Below the pieces are notes generated by a model. It saw only the letters and a list, made by a program, of their open reading frames with translations. It had not been told where the DNA came from and did not search any database. The position numbers and the translations under genes were made by a program. A stretch of 64,000 nt of DNA, taken from NCBI GenBank assembly GCA_951812925.1, contig OX638369.1, positions 15,591,329 through 15,655,328 of the forward strand. Direction: 5' to 3'. Positions 1 to 10,622 of the stretch are shown here, piece after piece; position 1 is the first letter of the stretch, and every line of letters begins with the position of its first letter. The stretch is from Calliopum simillimum. Lineage: Eukaryota > Arthropoda > Insecta > Diptera > Lauxaniidae.

Positions 1-450
1 GGTTTTCAGTAGAGATAAGCAAATTTAGTCTTGGTCTTGGTAATTTTGCAAGACCAAGACACTGATATCATTGCAAATTGCAAGACCATGGCAGTTTTGC
101 TCACGATGGTCATCAAGACCAAGACTGCTTTTTAGTCTTGCGAATTTATAGTTAATAGGTGTTTCACGCCCCTTTCAAGCATAAAATCATATCGCAATTC
201 GAAATTTGGCATCTTAAAAACTCAACTGGTTTGTAAAAATAAGGTTTGGAAATTTTTAAATCTTTAGAAATTTTTTCAAAACCAAGACCGAGACCAAGAC
301 TTAAAGACCAAGATCAAGACCAAGACTCAATATGCAATAACAAGACCAAGACCAAGACTATAGCAGTTGGTTTGCTCATTACTAGTTATCAGTTCAAAGT
401 GGAATTCAGTTTGATTTTGAGTCGATTATCTCAACACAAATATCAATAAA
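1..450. repeat. AAGACC-type simple-sequence repeat, both orientations
   Basis: Irregular runs of the hexamer AGACCA occur as TCTTGGTCTTGG near the start and as CCAAGACCAAGAC at about 280-355, interspersed with A/T-rich DNA. A short open frame here (246-449) translates to alternating Lys/Thr/Asp/Gln from the repeat and is not a gene. Positions 451-938 contain AT-rich sequence in which I recognise nothing. Confidence 0.6.
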
Positions 451-939
451 AGCTGTGTTAACAAGCCCCTACGAATTGACGAACTTTGAACTTCGATGTC
501 TACTAACTTGAGTTTTTCATTTTGCGAAATGCTATATCTCAGTCAATTTTTGGAAATTTTCAGTGATCGAGGTGTCACTTTATTCAAAATTCATAAATAT
601 ATTTTAGAAAACGCAAAAATCCGGTTTTTTATTTTGTAAAGATAAGGTCCCTTCTTTGATTTTCTCAATATTTTTAATATTATACAAAGTACAATTCTTC
701 GTGTTTCTCTGCCTTTTCATGATTTTTGCAATGTTATCTCCAAATATTTAACTCATCATACTTCTAAAACTATTTAATATACTTACTAATATAGAAAGTG
801 ATATATGTAAAATTGACCACATATAAAAAGGGCACCGGGAAATATGTATTATTTTCATTGCAAAAGTAGCAGGTGCCATTCCCCCCAAAAAAATTATTCA
901 AATACCACCGAAACTATGTATTTCGGTACTTATGTTAAA

Positions 940-2042
940 GGGTAGACAGACTATAGTGCTAATCCACATCAGTAGTCTTAATCCAAATTAACTTGTGCAT
1001 AATGCCCATCTCAATGCGCATCCCCTCCAACACTAATGCAGTAAATCAAACTGAATTAATACTGAAATGAGCTATTTCAATATGGCAACGCTGTCGAATT
1101 GTAATAGATTGTAACAATTTGATAGAAACAAAACATATGATTGCCAATTCACAGGAAAATGGTGACAGCAAAAGTGATTTTTAAGATAAATAAAAAATAT
1201 ACGTATAGGGGTCAATCTTTGTGTAATCAATTAAGATTTGAGTCGACATCTCCGATTTTTTTGAAAATTGGTGAAAAGTTAGTATATGACTGTGGTAAAA
1301 TGATTTTCCGAAATTCCTAAAAAATCCAAGATGGCGGCCATAAGAAGTTCGATGCAACTTTTGGCTACTTACATATCTGAAAATTCATAGCTCCTCGGCT
1401 TTTTTTCCAATTTTGATGATATTTTCAGGGTTAGTGTAAAAAAGTATGAGCTTTTGAGAAAAAAATTACTCTGAAAAAAAAGTTTTATTTTGGGTGTAAA
1501 AAAGCTTTTTTTCTTTCTTAAAGCCGATTTGGGGCTTGGAGCACCCTTTTTATTTTTTTAAAAATATTTTTATTTAAAAGCTAATTTTATTGCAACTATC
1601 TTGCGACCCTCAAAATTGTGGTATCTTTTACAGTTTTCAAGTTATGAGTTTTTGAAGTTACATATTTAATGTTGTGTTTATCATGAGTCGTTGGTGCACG
1701 TTGCAGGTGCGTTACCATATAAACCTTTGCCATGGTGGGAAAGTTTTTTTTTTCAGTGGCCTCTAGTGAAATTTTTTAAGAATATTTTTGGAGATTATTT
1801 TAACCCATTTCAAGCTAGTTTTTGGAAAAAGAGCTCTAATAGACCCTTAAAAACGGGATGCAATGGGTTAAGTTGTTGCAAAAAAATGTTTCTTGCTTGA
1901 TTTTACGTTAAGTTACATGAACATCTTAACCCTTTTTATGGTTTTTTGTTTACTTATTGCAGAAACTGTCGTCTTTCAGTGTAAAATTTTCAATTGCATT
2001 AGTACGTTTTTAATCTAGATTAACGCTGTTGTCTGTCTACTC
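940..2042. mobile_element. non-autonomous DNA element with about 25-bp inverted ends
   Basis: The left end reads GGTAGACAGACTATAGTGCT from 941, and the right end, reverse-complemented from about 2,042, reads AGAGTAGACAGACAACAGCG; both continue into a TTAATC/CTAATC motif. The arms enclose 1.1 kb with no substantial coding frame. I could not settle a target-site duplication, so the exact borders and superfamily are open. From 2,043 to 3,190 the sequence is AT-rich with no recognisable gene or repeat structure. Confidence 0.55.
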
Positions 2043-3679
2043 TGCTTAATGCATGAAAGCAAATAAAATCGTTTGAAAAATAAATGCTAAGCCCTCCATA
2101 CAAGGCAATGAGAAATATGTATGTACATCGCACATCGGGATATAGTATGTTTGTAATAACTGTAAAAATTCTTCAATTGTATCCAATATCCTTTGAACTG
2201 TCACTGTTTTTGTTTGCGAATGTTTGCATTTAAGTTGGCTCAACTTTACGAGCATTTCATTTGCACACATTTTTATGACGGACGGTCTCCATACAAAATG
2301 GCCAACATACGCTGAACACATTTTTCCAAAATTTGTTTTTTTTTTAATTTTTGTTTCAATTCATTTCTTTTTGTTAGCAAATTATAAAAATTTATTTTTA
2401 TTTTAGACAAAATTATGTCAATTCTATTAATATTGCACCATCTATGTACCCATACGTATCAGTTTTATAGTTAGTTAACTTGTTATTTGACTTTTTGATT
2501 AAATCAATTAAGGGGTTTTTGTTTTCTTTGATTTTATACGAGTATGTAGCTAACTTTGCACAAACATATGAATGTTTGTATATACATACATATAAGTTGC
2601 TTTTGTTTACATATTTAAGAATCCCTTTTTCAAGTAAGAGTTCAAGACTTATTTACTCATTTCAGTTGTTGAAAATTTCAGTCGTCTAACGACAGCGACA
2701 AACTCTAAAAGTTCGCTGACTTCATTGCAATTCTTGAGAACTTCTCTCAGATATTGCACAGATGTTGTCAAAAATATACAAAGCTTTATTGGGTATATTC
2801 AAAGTGTTTGGTCTTGCGTGCATTTAACTGTTACATCTTCCTTTTCTTTTTATTTTGAGAATTCGATTTGTTTATAAAAAAAAAATTAAAAAGAAAATAT
2901 AATTTTTGAATCTAGTGAATCTGTTATATGAAAATGAGCATTGCAAAATTTAAAAAAATAATTTTTTTTTTATATATTTTTGGGTCATACTATACACAAA
3001 ATGATTTCAAATTGTAAACATTGAAATTTAAAACAAAATTTTATTTAAAAACATGCAAATATGCATGTTTTGAGGAACTCAAAAATATATATATATTTAA
3101 TTACCCTAATAGCTTCTTTAATGCATTTAGTTCTTGCAGAAAAATTTCTGAAAATATTTGTGAATTACAATACATAACAAATGATTAAATTTTGTATGTA
3201 ACATTTTGCAAACTATATTTTTTAAACTAATTTGAGGTCTCTTAGTCCGATAAAAAATCAAACAGTCTTACTTCAGTGAAACCTTAATAACTTTTTAAAA
3301 TATGATCTGATTTTGCTCAAATTTGGCTCAAATTGTTTGCAATTAAATACACTATTTAAAGGTAGAAAAAGGTGTATTTGTATAAACCGTGTTTTATTTG
3401 GCTTAAATATGAAAAGTTGTAAAAACACCTATAAAAATGATATTTTCGCTGCTATAACTTAGCCAATTATAAGCAGATCTTAAGTATATTCGATCAAAAT
3501 TGGGTTTCTCGAAATATATTCTTAAAAATAAAGATGTACGTAGGCTGCTATATAGCTAAAATCTGGCAACACCATAATAAAGTTTGACATTTTTTAGCAT
3601 AAACGTACTCAGAACGTTTTGACGTACGACCATCATTTGTGTTGTTTACAGTGACTTGAAAAAATTAATTTGGCAAAAA

Positions 3680-4058
3680 AATGCAATTAACTCGTGAACA
3701 TTTTCGTGTGATCATTTTTCACAACTTTAGACATGGATTATCACGACAGAGTGCATCGATGAATTTAAATCTTTGTATGGCGATGAAGCATCATTCTATA
3801 GTACTGTGAAAAACTGGCTTAATGAATTCAATCGTGGCCGACGACGAATTCCATGAAGGTCGTCCAAAAACGGCCGTTGTGCCAGAGAACATTGATGCCG
3901 TGCGTGAACTAATAATGCAAGAACGTCATGTGACATACCGTGAGATAGAGGCATCCTTGGGCATTAGTTTCACTCCAATACATTCGATTTTTCATGAACA
4001 CTTAGTTGTAAAAAATGTTTGTTCTCGTAAGAAACCCCATAATTTATCAATCGCTTAA
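3680..4058 (+). pseudogene. mariner transposase N-terminal fragment, frameshifted
   Basis: Three reading frames in succession give the helix-turn-helix part of a mariner transposase: MQLTREHFRVIIFHNFRHG from 3,680, then SLYGDEASFYSTVKNW with LNEFNRGR, then a frame at 3,837-4,058 containing DEFHEGRPK, ENIDAVRELIMQERHV and YREIEASLGIS. The order and phrasing match the DNA-binding region of mariner transposases by recall. At least two frameshifts break it, and the DDD catalytic domain is absent because the copy is interrupted at about 4,058 by unrelated hairpins. Non-functional. Confidence 0.8.
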
Positions 4059-4059
4059 A

Positions 4060-4360
4060 TTACACAAGCCCACAAAAAAAAAAGTACCATGCGCGAAATA
4101 TCAGAACACCTGAACTTTATGTTTTCGGGGTCGCTGAATCCGAATATGGTGCCAGAATTGCGAAGTTGGTTCGGGTTTTATCAGAAATCAGCAATTATGC
4201 TGAAAAATTTGAGATTTTTTCAGCATTATTTCTGATTTCTGAAAAAACTCGAGCCAACTTCGCTATTCTGACACCATATTCGGACTCAGCGACCCTGAAA
4301 ACATAAAGTTCAGGTGGTCTGATCGTTCGTGCAGGGAATTTTTTTTTGTAGTCCTGTGCA
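4060..4360. mobile_element. MITE hairpin 1 in the mariner remnant
   Basis: A palindromic element. The left arm runs from the A-run and GTACCATGCGCGAAA through CTGAACTTTATG and CCGAATATGGTGCCAGAAT. The right arm carries the complements ATTCTGACACCATATTCGG and CATAAAGTTCAGGTGGTCTG. The loop is near 4,190-4,215. There is no coding capacity. The second copy follows directly at 4,370. Confidence 0.75.
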
Positions 4361-4369
4361 CAGGCCAAA

Positions 4370-4648
4370 AAAAAAAAAAAAAAAATACCATGCGCGAAAG
4401 ATCAGACCACCTGAACTTTATGTTTTTGGGGTCGCTGAATCCGAATATGGTGCCAGAATAGCGAAGTTGGTTCGCGTTTTTTCAGAAACCAGCAAAAATC
4501 AGTAATTTTCAGCATTATTGTTGATTTCTGAAAAAACGCGAACCAACTTCGCTATTCTGGCACCATATTCGGATTCAGCGACTCCGAAAACATAAAGTTC
4601 AGGTGGTCTGATCTTTCGCGCATGGTACTTTTTTTTTTTGTGGGCCTG
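4370..4648. mobile_element. MITE hairpin 2, tandem with hairpin 1
   Basis: A second copy of the same palindrome. The left arm has GTACCATGCGCGAAAGATCA and CACCTGAACTTTATG; the right arm ends with TGATCTTTCGCGCATGGTAC before a T-run. The arms match better than in hairpin 1, which suggests a younger or better preserved copy. Both hairpins carry A-runs or T-runs at their outer ends, a likely insertion context. Confidence 0.75.
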
Positions 4649-5092
4649 GTGTTAGCAATGGAAAAATTAATTTTCTTGACTCATTGTAAACAAAACAAAT
4701 AGCACTTGTGCATCAAAACATTGTGAGTACGTTTATGCTAAAAAATGTCAAAATTTATTATGGTGCTGCTACATCTTAGCTATTGACATTAGTGTTGCCT
4801 AGGCCAGAAATATGTATATATAGCCCCCAAAAATAGAAATTTGCGATTATCTCGAGAACGGCCCCTAAGAAAAAAAAAAAAAAAATAAATTCGATTTTCG
4901 TACTCAGCGACCTCAAATTAGTTTAGAAAATATGGTTTCCAAAATGTTACATTTTGGCTGTTATCTAGTGTATGTAATTTTTCAAACAAAATAGGTCTTG
5001 AATAGTTCTGATTAGTGAACTTAGTTAGATATTTGAATTAACCCATTTTAAACAGTTGTTTTATTGTCCTGTTTGATAGAGAAAATTTTTTA

Positions 5093-5640
5093 GGCCCGTA
5101 TTCACAGTCATAAACTAGTGACAAGGGTTTAACCAACAAAATTTTATTAACAGTCATTAGTTAACCCTTAGTTAAACGCTCTAACTCCATTGGTTAACTA
5201 TTAGTCAACAGCTGATGCTAAAGAAATATAATCCTCACAAATTTGGTGAAAATTCTAAAAATGTTTTCAGACGTAGAAAATTTTGAGTCTGATATCGAAA
5301 AGGACGCAGATTTAGGACGAACTGTAGTTGACAATCGGTAACAAGTTTTTAGAAAACGCCTGCGACTACGACGCCAAGGTACTTATTTCGAAATCTTGCA
5401 CACTTGCACTTTTATGCACGCAATTGTATGTTTGTGCCGTTTCATAAGGAAATTCACTTCTTCATCACTAAAATTATGTTTTCGCAAAATCCACTTAAAA
5501 AATCCACAAATTTAACAATGCTGTCACATTTTTCTCTTGTTCATTGTTTTTGTTAACCAAAACACTGTGAAAATCAGTTACATAAGTTTTACTCTTGTCA
5601 CCATTTTATTAACATAATTAGTTAACTAATCCGAGCTTTA
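5093..5640. repeat. GTTAAC-rich, partly palindromic repeat
   Basis: Begins GGCCCGTATTCACAGTCAT. It contains many GTTAAC/TTAACC motifs and a GTGACAAG that recurs inverted as CTTGTCAC near 5,596. The opening resembles that of the 9,062-9,472 element (GGTATTCACG), suggesting related MITEs, but I did not find a clean right terminus. Confidence 0.35.
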
Positions 5641-5863
5641 GAGATTTTTTTTTTTTTAATTTTGCTAAAGAGCTTAAAGTATTAGAGTAGGATCGTTAGG
5701 CTTATTATGTCAATTTAAACCATTTTGAGCGATCCTATCCTTAGTGTAAGGTATTGGTTGGTATTCAATGCATATAATGTTGGCAAAGAACATATCTATC
5801 TAATAGCATATTGGGCAAATGATACTCACTCTTTTGTCAAAATTTTCCATGACCATTTTGCAT

Positions 5864-6242
5864 AGGGTATCCCAAAACTCACGCAGGACTTAACTTAGCT
5901 GACATTTGTGTTGTAACGTGTTGCCTACCAAAAAAATAAACCGTTCAACAGCTGACAGGTTAAGATTAGTAAAAATGATGCACTTCATGAAAGAACAATG
6001 CGTTTTCATTTCATCAATATTCCGATTATATTTTGTATGAAATTTACGAACTGTAGCAGCCAAAGCTGTCATCACTTTTGAAATATTCATTCAGCTATGA
6101 ATACTCATTGTTATTTCATATAATGCTCTGTTTTATTAACCGCAATTTATCAGCTGTCAAACTAATTCACTTTTTTTGATTGGCAACACATTATCGCACA
6201 AATGGTGGCAAATTTAAATCTTGCATGAATTATGGACACCCT
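5864..6242. mobile_element. Tc1/mariner-type MITE with AGGGTRTCC ends
   Basis: The left end AGGGTATCCCAAAACTCACG and the right end CATGAATTATGGACACCCT are inverted counterparts, giving a roughly 380-bp element. A solo homologue of the right end lies at about 27,640-27,712 (GCGTGAATTATGGGACACCC). It has no coding capacity. TA dinucleotides lie close to both ends, as expected for Tc1/mariner. From 6,243 to 6,640 I see only AT-rich DNA. Confidence 0.6.
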
Positions 6243-6639
6243 TTATAAGGCAAGCATTTTACGATATGTTTTCAAAATGAATGCAATTTTGCACGATTTG
6301 AAAATATGGAATTTAATTTTGTTGTTTTGACTGTGGAAAATTTTTGAATATGAATATAATAAAAAATAAATATGTACTTACTCGTAAAACATGAATTTTC
6401 TAAACGGAAAAGAGCTCATGCATTAAACTTTATGTTTAAAATTGTGCTTATGACGCCATCTATCGACAGTAGTAATTATACTCGTATATGAGTATTTGGC
6501 ACTTATTTTGCTCAAATTTACATTTTGTTAAAATTGAATAAATATTTGAATTCGTCAATTCGTCAACCAAGAAAAAAATTATAAAGTTGCCGTAATAGTG
6601 CATTTTGCCATTACGTGAGTGGGATCGACCTTAAGTAAC

Positions 6640-7915
6640 TAGGAGTTTTTAATATGCTTTCTAAGGGTTCATTCCTTATTCCGAGTTTCTTAAAAATTGG
6701 TGCAACGGCTTAGCCACGGCAATGCATTTCACCTTTAGGGGCGTGACACTGGCAGCAACATAACAAAACGTCTTTAGTAAGGTTGCATTCCAAATTCCAT
6801 TAAAATCGATCCAGTGGTTGAGCTGCAATAGCGTATTTTCACCGTGAGATGCGGTGCCAAGAAAAGATTTTACTTTTGTGTGCACTGCACTTCTTTACAA
6901 CCTTTTCCAGAGATAAATAAAGCGAATATAATGTGTTTAAGTTAGTTGAAAAGAGGCTGCATTAATTTTCGTTAGCCTATGTATATATACTAGAGTTCGC
7001 CTTGGGGCCGAAATTCGACCATTTCGATTTGACCATAAAATAAAGCAAAAAGTTTTTATACCCTTCCTTGGTCGATAAGACAAAAAGCTTTTAATATTCT
7101 TCCTTAGGGTTAGGGTTATCTGCATCGGTGCAGTTGCAATATCGTGCTTTCCATTTAGAGGCGTGTAACTCCTTCTAAAGAGCAAACAGTTTTTGATATC
7201 TTTCTGTCCCGTTCATTTTATGCCCATACCAAAATTCATAAAAATCAATAAGGCTATCGTCCCTTAGTGCTAACCCTATATCTATACCAAATTTCATAAA
7301 AATCGTTATCAGTACTTTAGCCGTGAGTGCGTTTTTTCCATTTAGGGGCATGGTACCGCCCACTGAAAAACATAATGGTCATATTATCGTTCCTTAGTGC
7401 TAACCCTATCTCCACACCAAATTTCACTAAAATCGATGCAGCGGTTTAGCCGTGAGAGCGTTTCGTCCATTTAGGGGCGTGGCACTGAGCCTTTTTTCCA
7501 TTTCGGGGCGGCCCACTGAAAACATAATGTTCATGTTATCGTTCCTTATTGCCAATCCTATCTCCATACCAAATTTCATTGAAACCGATGCAGCGGTTTA
7601 GCCGTGAGAGCGTTTTTTCCATTTAGAGGCGTGGCACCGCCCACTGATAAACAAAATGCTCATATTATCGTTCCTTAGTGCTAACCCTATCTTCATTCCA
7701 AATTTCGTTGAAATCGATGAAGCGCTTTAGCTGTGAGAGCGTTTTTTCATTTAGGGGCGTGGTACCGCCCACTGAAAAACATAATGGTCATATTATCGTT
7801 TCTTAGTGCTAACCCTATCTCCACACCAAATTTCACTAAAATCGATGCAGCGGTTTAGCCGTGAGTGCGTTTCTTCCATTTAGGGGCGTGGCACCACCCA
7901 CTTTAAAAATGAGTA
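6640..7915. repeat. tandem array of 130-150-bp units (GGGCGTGGCACCGCCC family)
   Basis: Diverged units contain TTCCTTAGTGCTAACCCTAT, then CAAATTTCACTAAAATCGAT, GCGGTTTAGCCGTGAG and CATTTAGGGGCGTGGCACCG. The first landmark recurs near 7,258, 7,389, 7,540, 7,669 and 7,798, a spacing of about 130-150 bp; more degraded units extend left to about 6,640. Single units or other arrays of the same style occur at 10.0, 24.2, 35.9 and 49.0 kb, so this is a dispersed family that expands in tandem. Confidence 0.75.
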
Positions 7916-9061
7916 TAGTCCTATGTACTGCTCCTCTTCACTACCTTTTCAACAAAACAAAAATCAAGCAAGTCGGTTAAGATTTAAGTATAGAAACAGG
8001 GACAGAACTTATTTCGTTTGCCTTTTTATATATAATTTAAAATAAAAATTTTAACGTTCCCAACGTAACGTGCGCAACACATAAAAGTTAAATTTTTGTA
8101 CGAACGAAGGACTCTTTGATTCCCTCAAAAGCAGTTTCGATATGCTCAAATATTCTTCTTTCTTTGGAGGATTTTGCTTTTTTTGTTTATACTGGAAAAT
8201 TCGCTAAAAGTCTTAAAAATGTACATTGATCTCCACAACGACTTCTGTTTTTTGTAACGTTCAAACAGCACTTTATGCAGGATGATATCGTATCTGATAC
8301 AAGCCAGGAAATGTTTTTAAATGCCTTTTGAAAGTACTCTTAAATGGTAAGATACCACTGCAGGTAAATTAAAAATTTAACATTCAGATCGTCTTCAGGA
8401 TTAAAAAATATGCGTACGAATGTAACGTTCGCAACGCAGGATTAGCCCATATGTTTCAGAAAAAGCCTTAAAATCTGAATTTTCATATACTTAAATGTTC
8501 AAACTTTTAAGACAACTTAATAGCTGACTAGCCCAATATTCAAAATACATTGCTGACAATTTATTGCAGTTGGACATTTATTCCGCAAGTACATAATACA
8601 AGCTCTGTTGTATCCAAATCCTCTTAACCAGAGTCTTCAGTAATCGTTGCGATACGTCGTCTACTATTGTCTAATATTTGTAGAAACTTTTTGCTGATAT
8701 TTGACTTTTTTTGAAGTTTTTCGATACTTTCCAACTTTCAACGATTTACTAGATATACCTTTTGTTTTTTATCAATGTCACATTGTATTGGATTTTTTTG
8801 ATACAGTTTGATATTATTAGTTTTTTAAACACTTTCTGTCTCCTTAAGTACTCATATCGTGTATCTGACTTTTAATTACCATTCAAGACTTTCTGAATTG
8901 TAGGGACATATTTGCTGTTTTGAAAGACTATTGGACTCGCATTGATTTATTTTAAGTTTTTTGATACCGTTAGAACCTTTTTAATAACTTCAATACTTAT
9001 CTATCATACTATTCGATATGTATTTAATAAACAAAAATATGTATATTTATAAAAAATTAAT
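7916..9061. other. non-genic stretch with repeated AACGTTC/GCAAC motif
   Basis: No gene is recognisable. A motif close to TAACGTTCGCAACG appears at about 8,052 and 8,066 (TAACGTGCGCAACA), in shortened form at 8,253, and at 8,422. The rest is AT-rich. I found no inverted ends around it. Confidence 0.3.
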
Positions 9062-9472
9062 GCGGGTATTCACGCTCTCGAGTAACGTAACAGAGTAACA
9101 GGGTAACAGAGCAAAATGCCATTAACAAAATGTACCCAAGTTACTCTGTTGCTCTTTTACCTCTTTAGTCAAGCTATTTTCTAGTGTAAAATAATATTAC
9201 ACTCTTGCATTTCATTTTGCTGACAGTTAAAATTATTTAATAAGCAAAATAAATATACAAAAATATTTTTGAGATGTTTTGTGTTGTGAAATTTAATAAA
9301 ATAAATATTGTAAAAAAAAAAATTTAATGAGTGATATGTAAATTTTTCGCCAATTTCGAAAAAACCATTATTTTCTTACACTTCGAAAAGATAACGTCTG
9401 CTCACAATTTGGTGTAAGCGAGTACACTTTTAACCTGTTACTCAACTCGCTACGCCAGTTCGTGAATAACTC
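9062..9472. mobile_element. MITE with GTATTCACG inverted ends
   Basis: The left end GCGGGTATTCACGCTCTCG and the right end CCAGTTCGTGAATAACTCT are inverted, and GAGTAAC-type motifs lie just inside both ends. It is about 410 bp, with no coding potential. From 9,473 to 10,020 the DNA is AT-rich and unassigned. Confidence 0.6.
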
Positions 9473-10019
9473 TAATATTTATGTATTCAAATTTTAAAAT
9501 ATTGTAAAATTTAAATATAAAAAGAAAATGATGCTTTATTTTGTCAAATGCTTAATTAAATCATTTGCATCGCCAATCAATTTAAACTAATAATTTATTC
9601 TCCATTTACCCTTCTGTTGAATTTTGAAATGTATAAAATCAGTTTAAATTAATAAATATTGCTTTAAAATTAACAATCAATCTATTTAAATTTTTTTGGC
9701 ATATTGATATTGTGCGTTATTTTATTAAAAATGTTGTGTATAACATTGTTGGTTTCAATTATAAGCACAAAAATGTTGAGCCCAACAACATAAAAAAATA
9801 AAAATCTATACATTAATACACAAGACAAAAAATTGGGAGGCTTTTTTTTACTATAGCTGTGTTTTAGGCGACTGTTTTCAGTGCTTAATTAAGTACTTTC
9901 TGAGAAACGTATGGGAAAACAACAACTATAGTGCTGAATTTAACAAAGATAAATTTGCAAGTGTTGATGTTGCCGTACTACACTGAATATCAGCTGTTTT
10001 TAATTAGATTTTAACATAG

Positions 10020-10160
10020 TGGCACCATTTTTATCGATTGTCTTCGCAACACCTTCGTGGGACCTTCCATATAAGCAAAATTTTCGAAATACCGCAATGT
10101 AGGGTATTTAATGTTTGTCCAGGCCAAAGGTTACAGCCTTACTAGTCTTAATTGAGGTCA
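10020..10160. repeat. single unit of a dispersed repeat (CCATATAAGCAAAA)
   Basis: Contains GGGACCTTCCATATAAGCAA and GGGTATTTAATG followed by CCAGGCCAAAGGTTACA. The same phrases in the same order recur at 24,260-24,590, so this is one member of that family. Positions 10,161-10,622 are intronic or upstream sequence with nothing recognisable other than a polypyrimidine stretch leading to the acceptor at 10,621. Confidence 0.6.
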
Positions 10161-10622
10161 GAAAAACATACTTTTCAAGAACAATCCGTTTGAAGGCTCC
10201 ACTAGATAAAGTACAGCGCTCCACATAGAACTTAACAATAAGACATTTCCTTATCTTGGTTTAAAAAACTTTATGGCATTTACTGTACAATAATACTGAT
10301 CACTTTTTTTGAACAAAAAAAAAAAAAAAAAAAGTTACTAATTAAAGTTATCCACTCCACTGGTTTCTGATCGTTTTGCATACCCAACAAAATAATTTGT
10401 CAGTTATGGCATCAAACACTGTCTATTACCCATATGTACACTTCCTCTTCTTCTCATAAATTGATTTTAATTGAAGCGTTCATACGTTTTCATTGGCATT
10501 AGTTACCAGATGTTGCAACTCATAAGTGCTCTTCGCATATTTCTATTCAAAACTTTTCTTTGCAACAGTCGAATGCTCGTAATTAACTCTATTTATTATT
10601 TTTTGTTTTGTTTTACTTGCAG

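Larger units (their letters stand above)
3190..4970. mobile_element. composite mariner remnant with long inverted arms
   Basis: The flank at 3,195-3,250 is the inverted counterpart of 4,895-4,965 (shared core CTAATTTGAGGTC). Inside it, 3,550-3,670 is the inverted counterpart of 4,675-4,790 (shared core TTTTTTAGCATAAACGTAC). Within the left arm starts a mariner-type transposase N-terminus (about 3,680-4,058). The middle, where the catalytic half should be, holds two MITE hairpins instead. The arms are much longer than ordinary mariner inverted repeats of about 30 bp, so this is either a rearranged element or two copies in opposite orientation. Confidence 0.6.
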
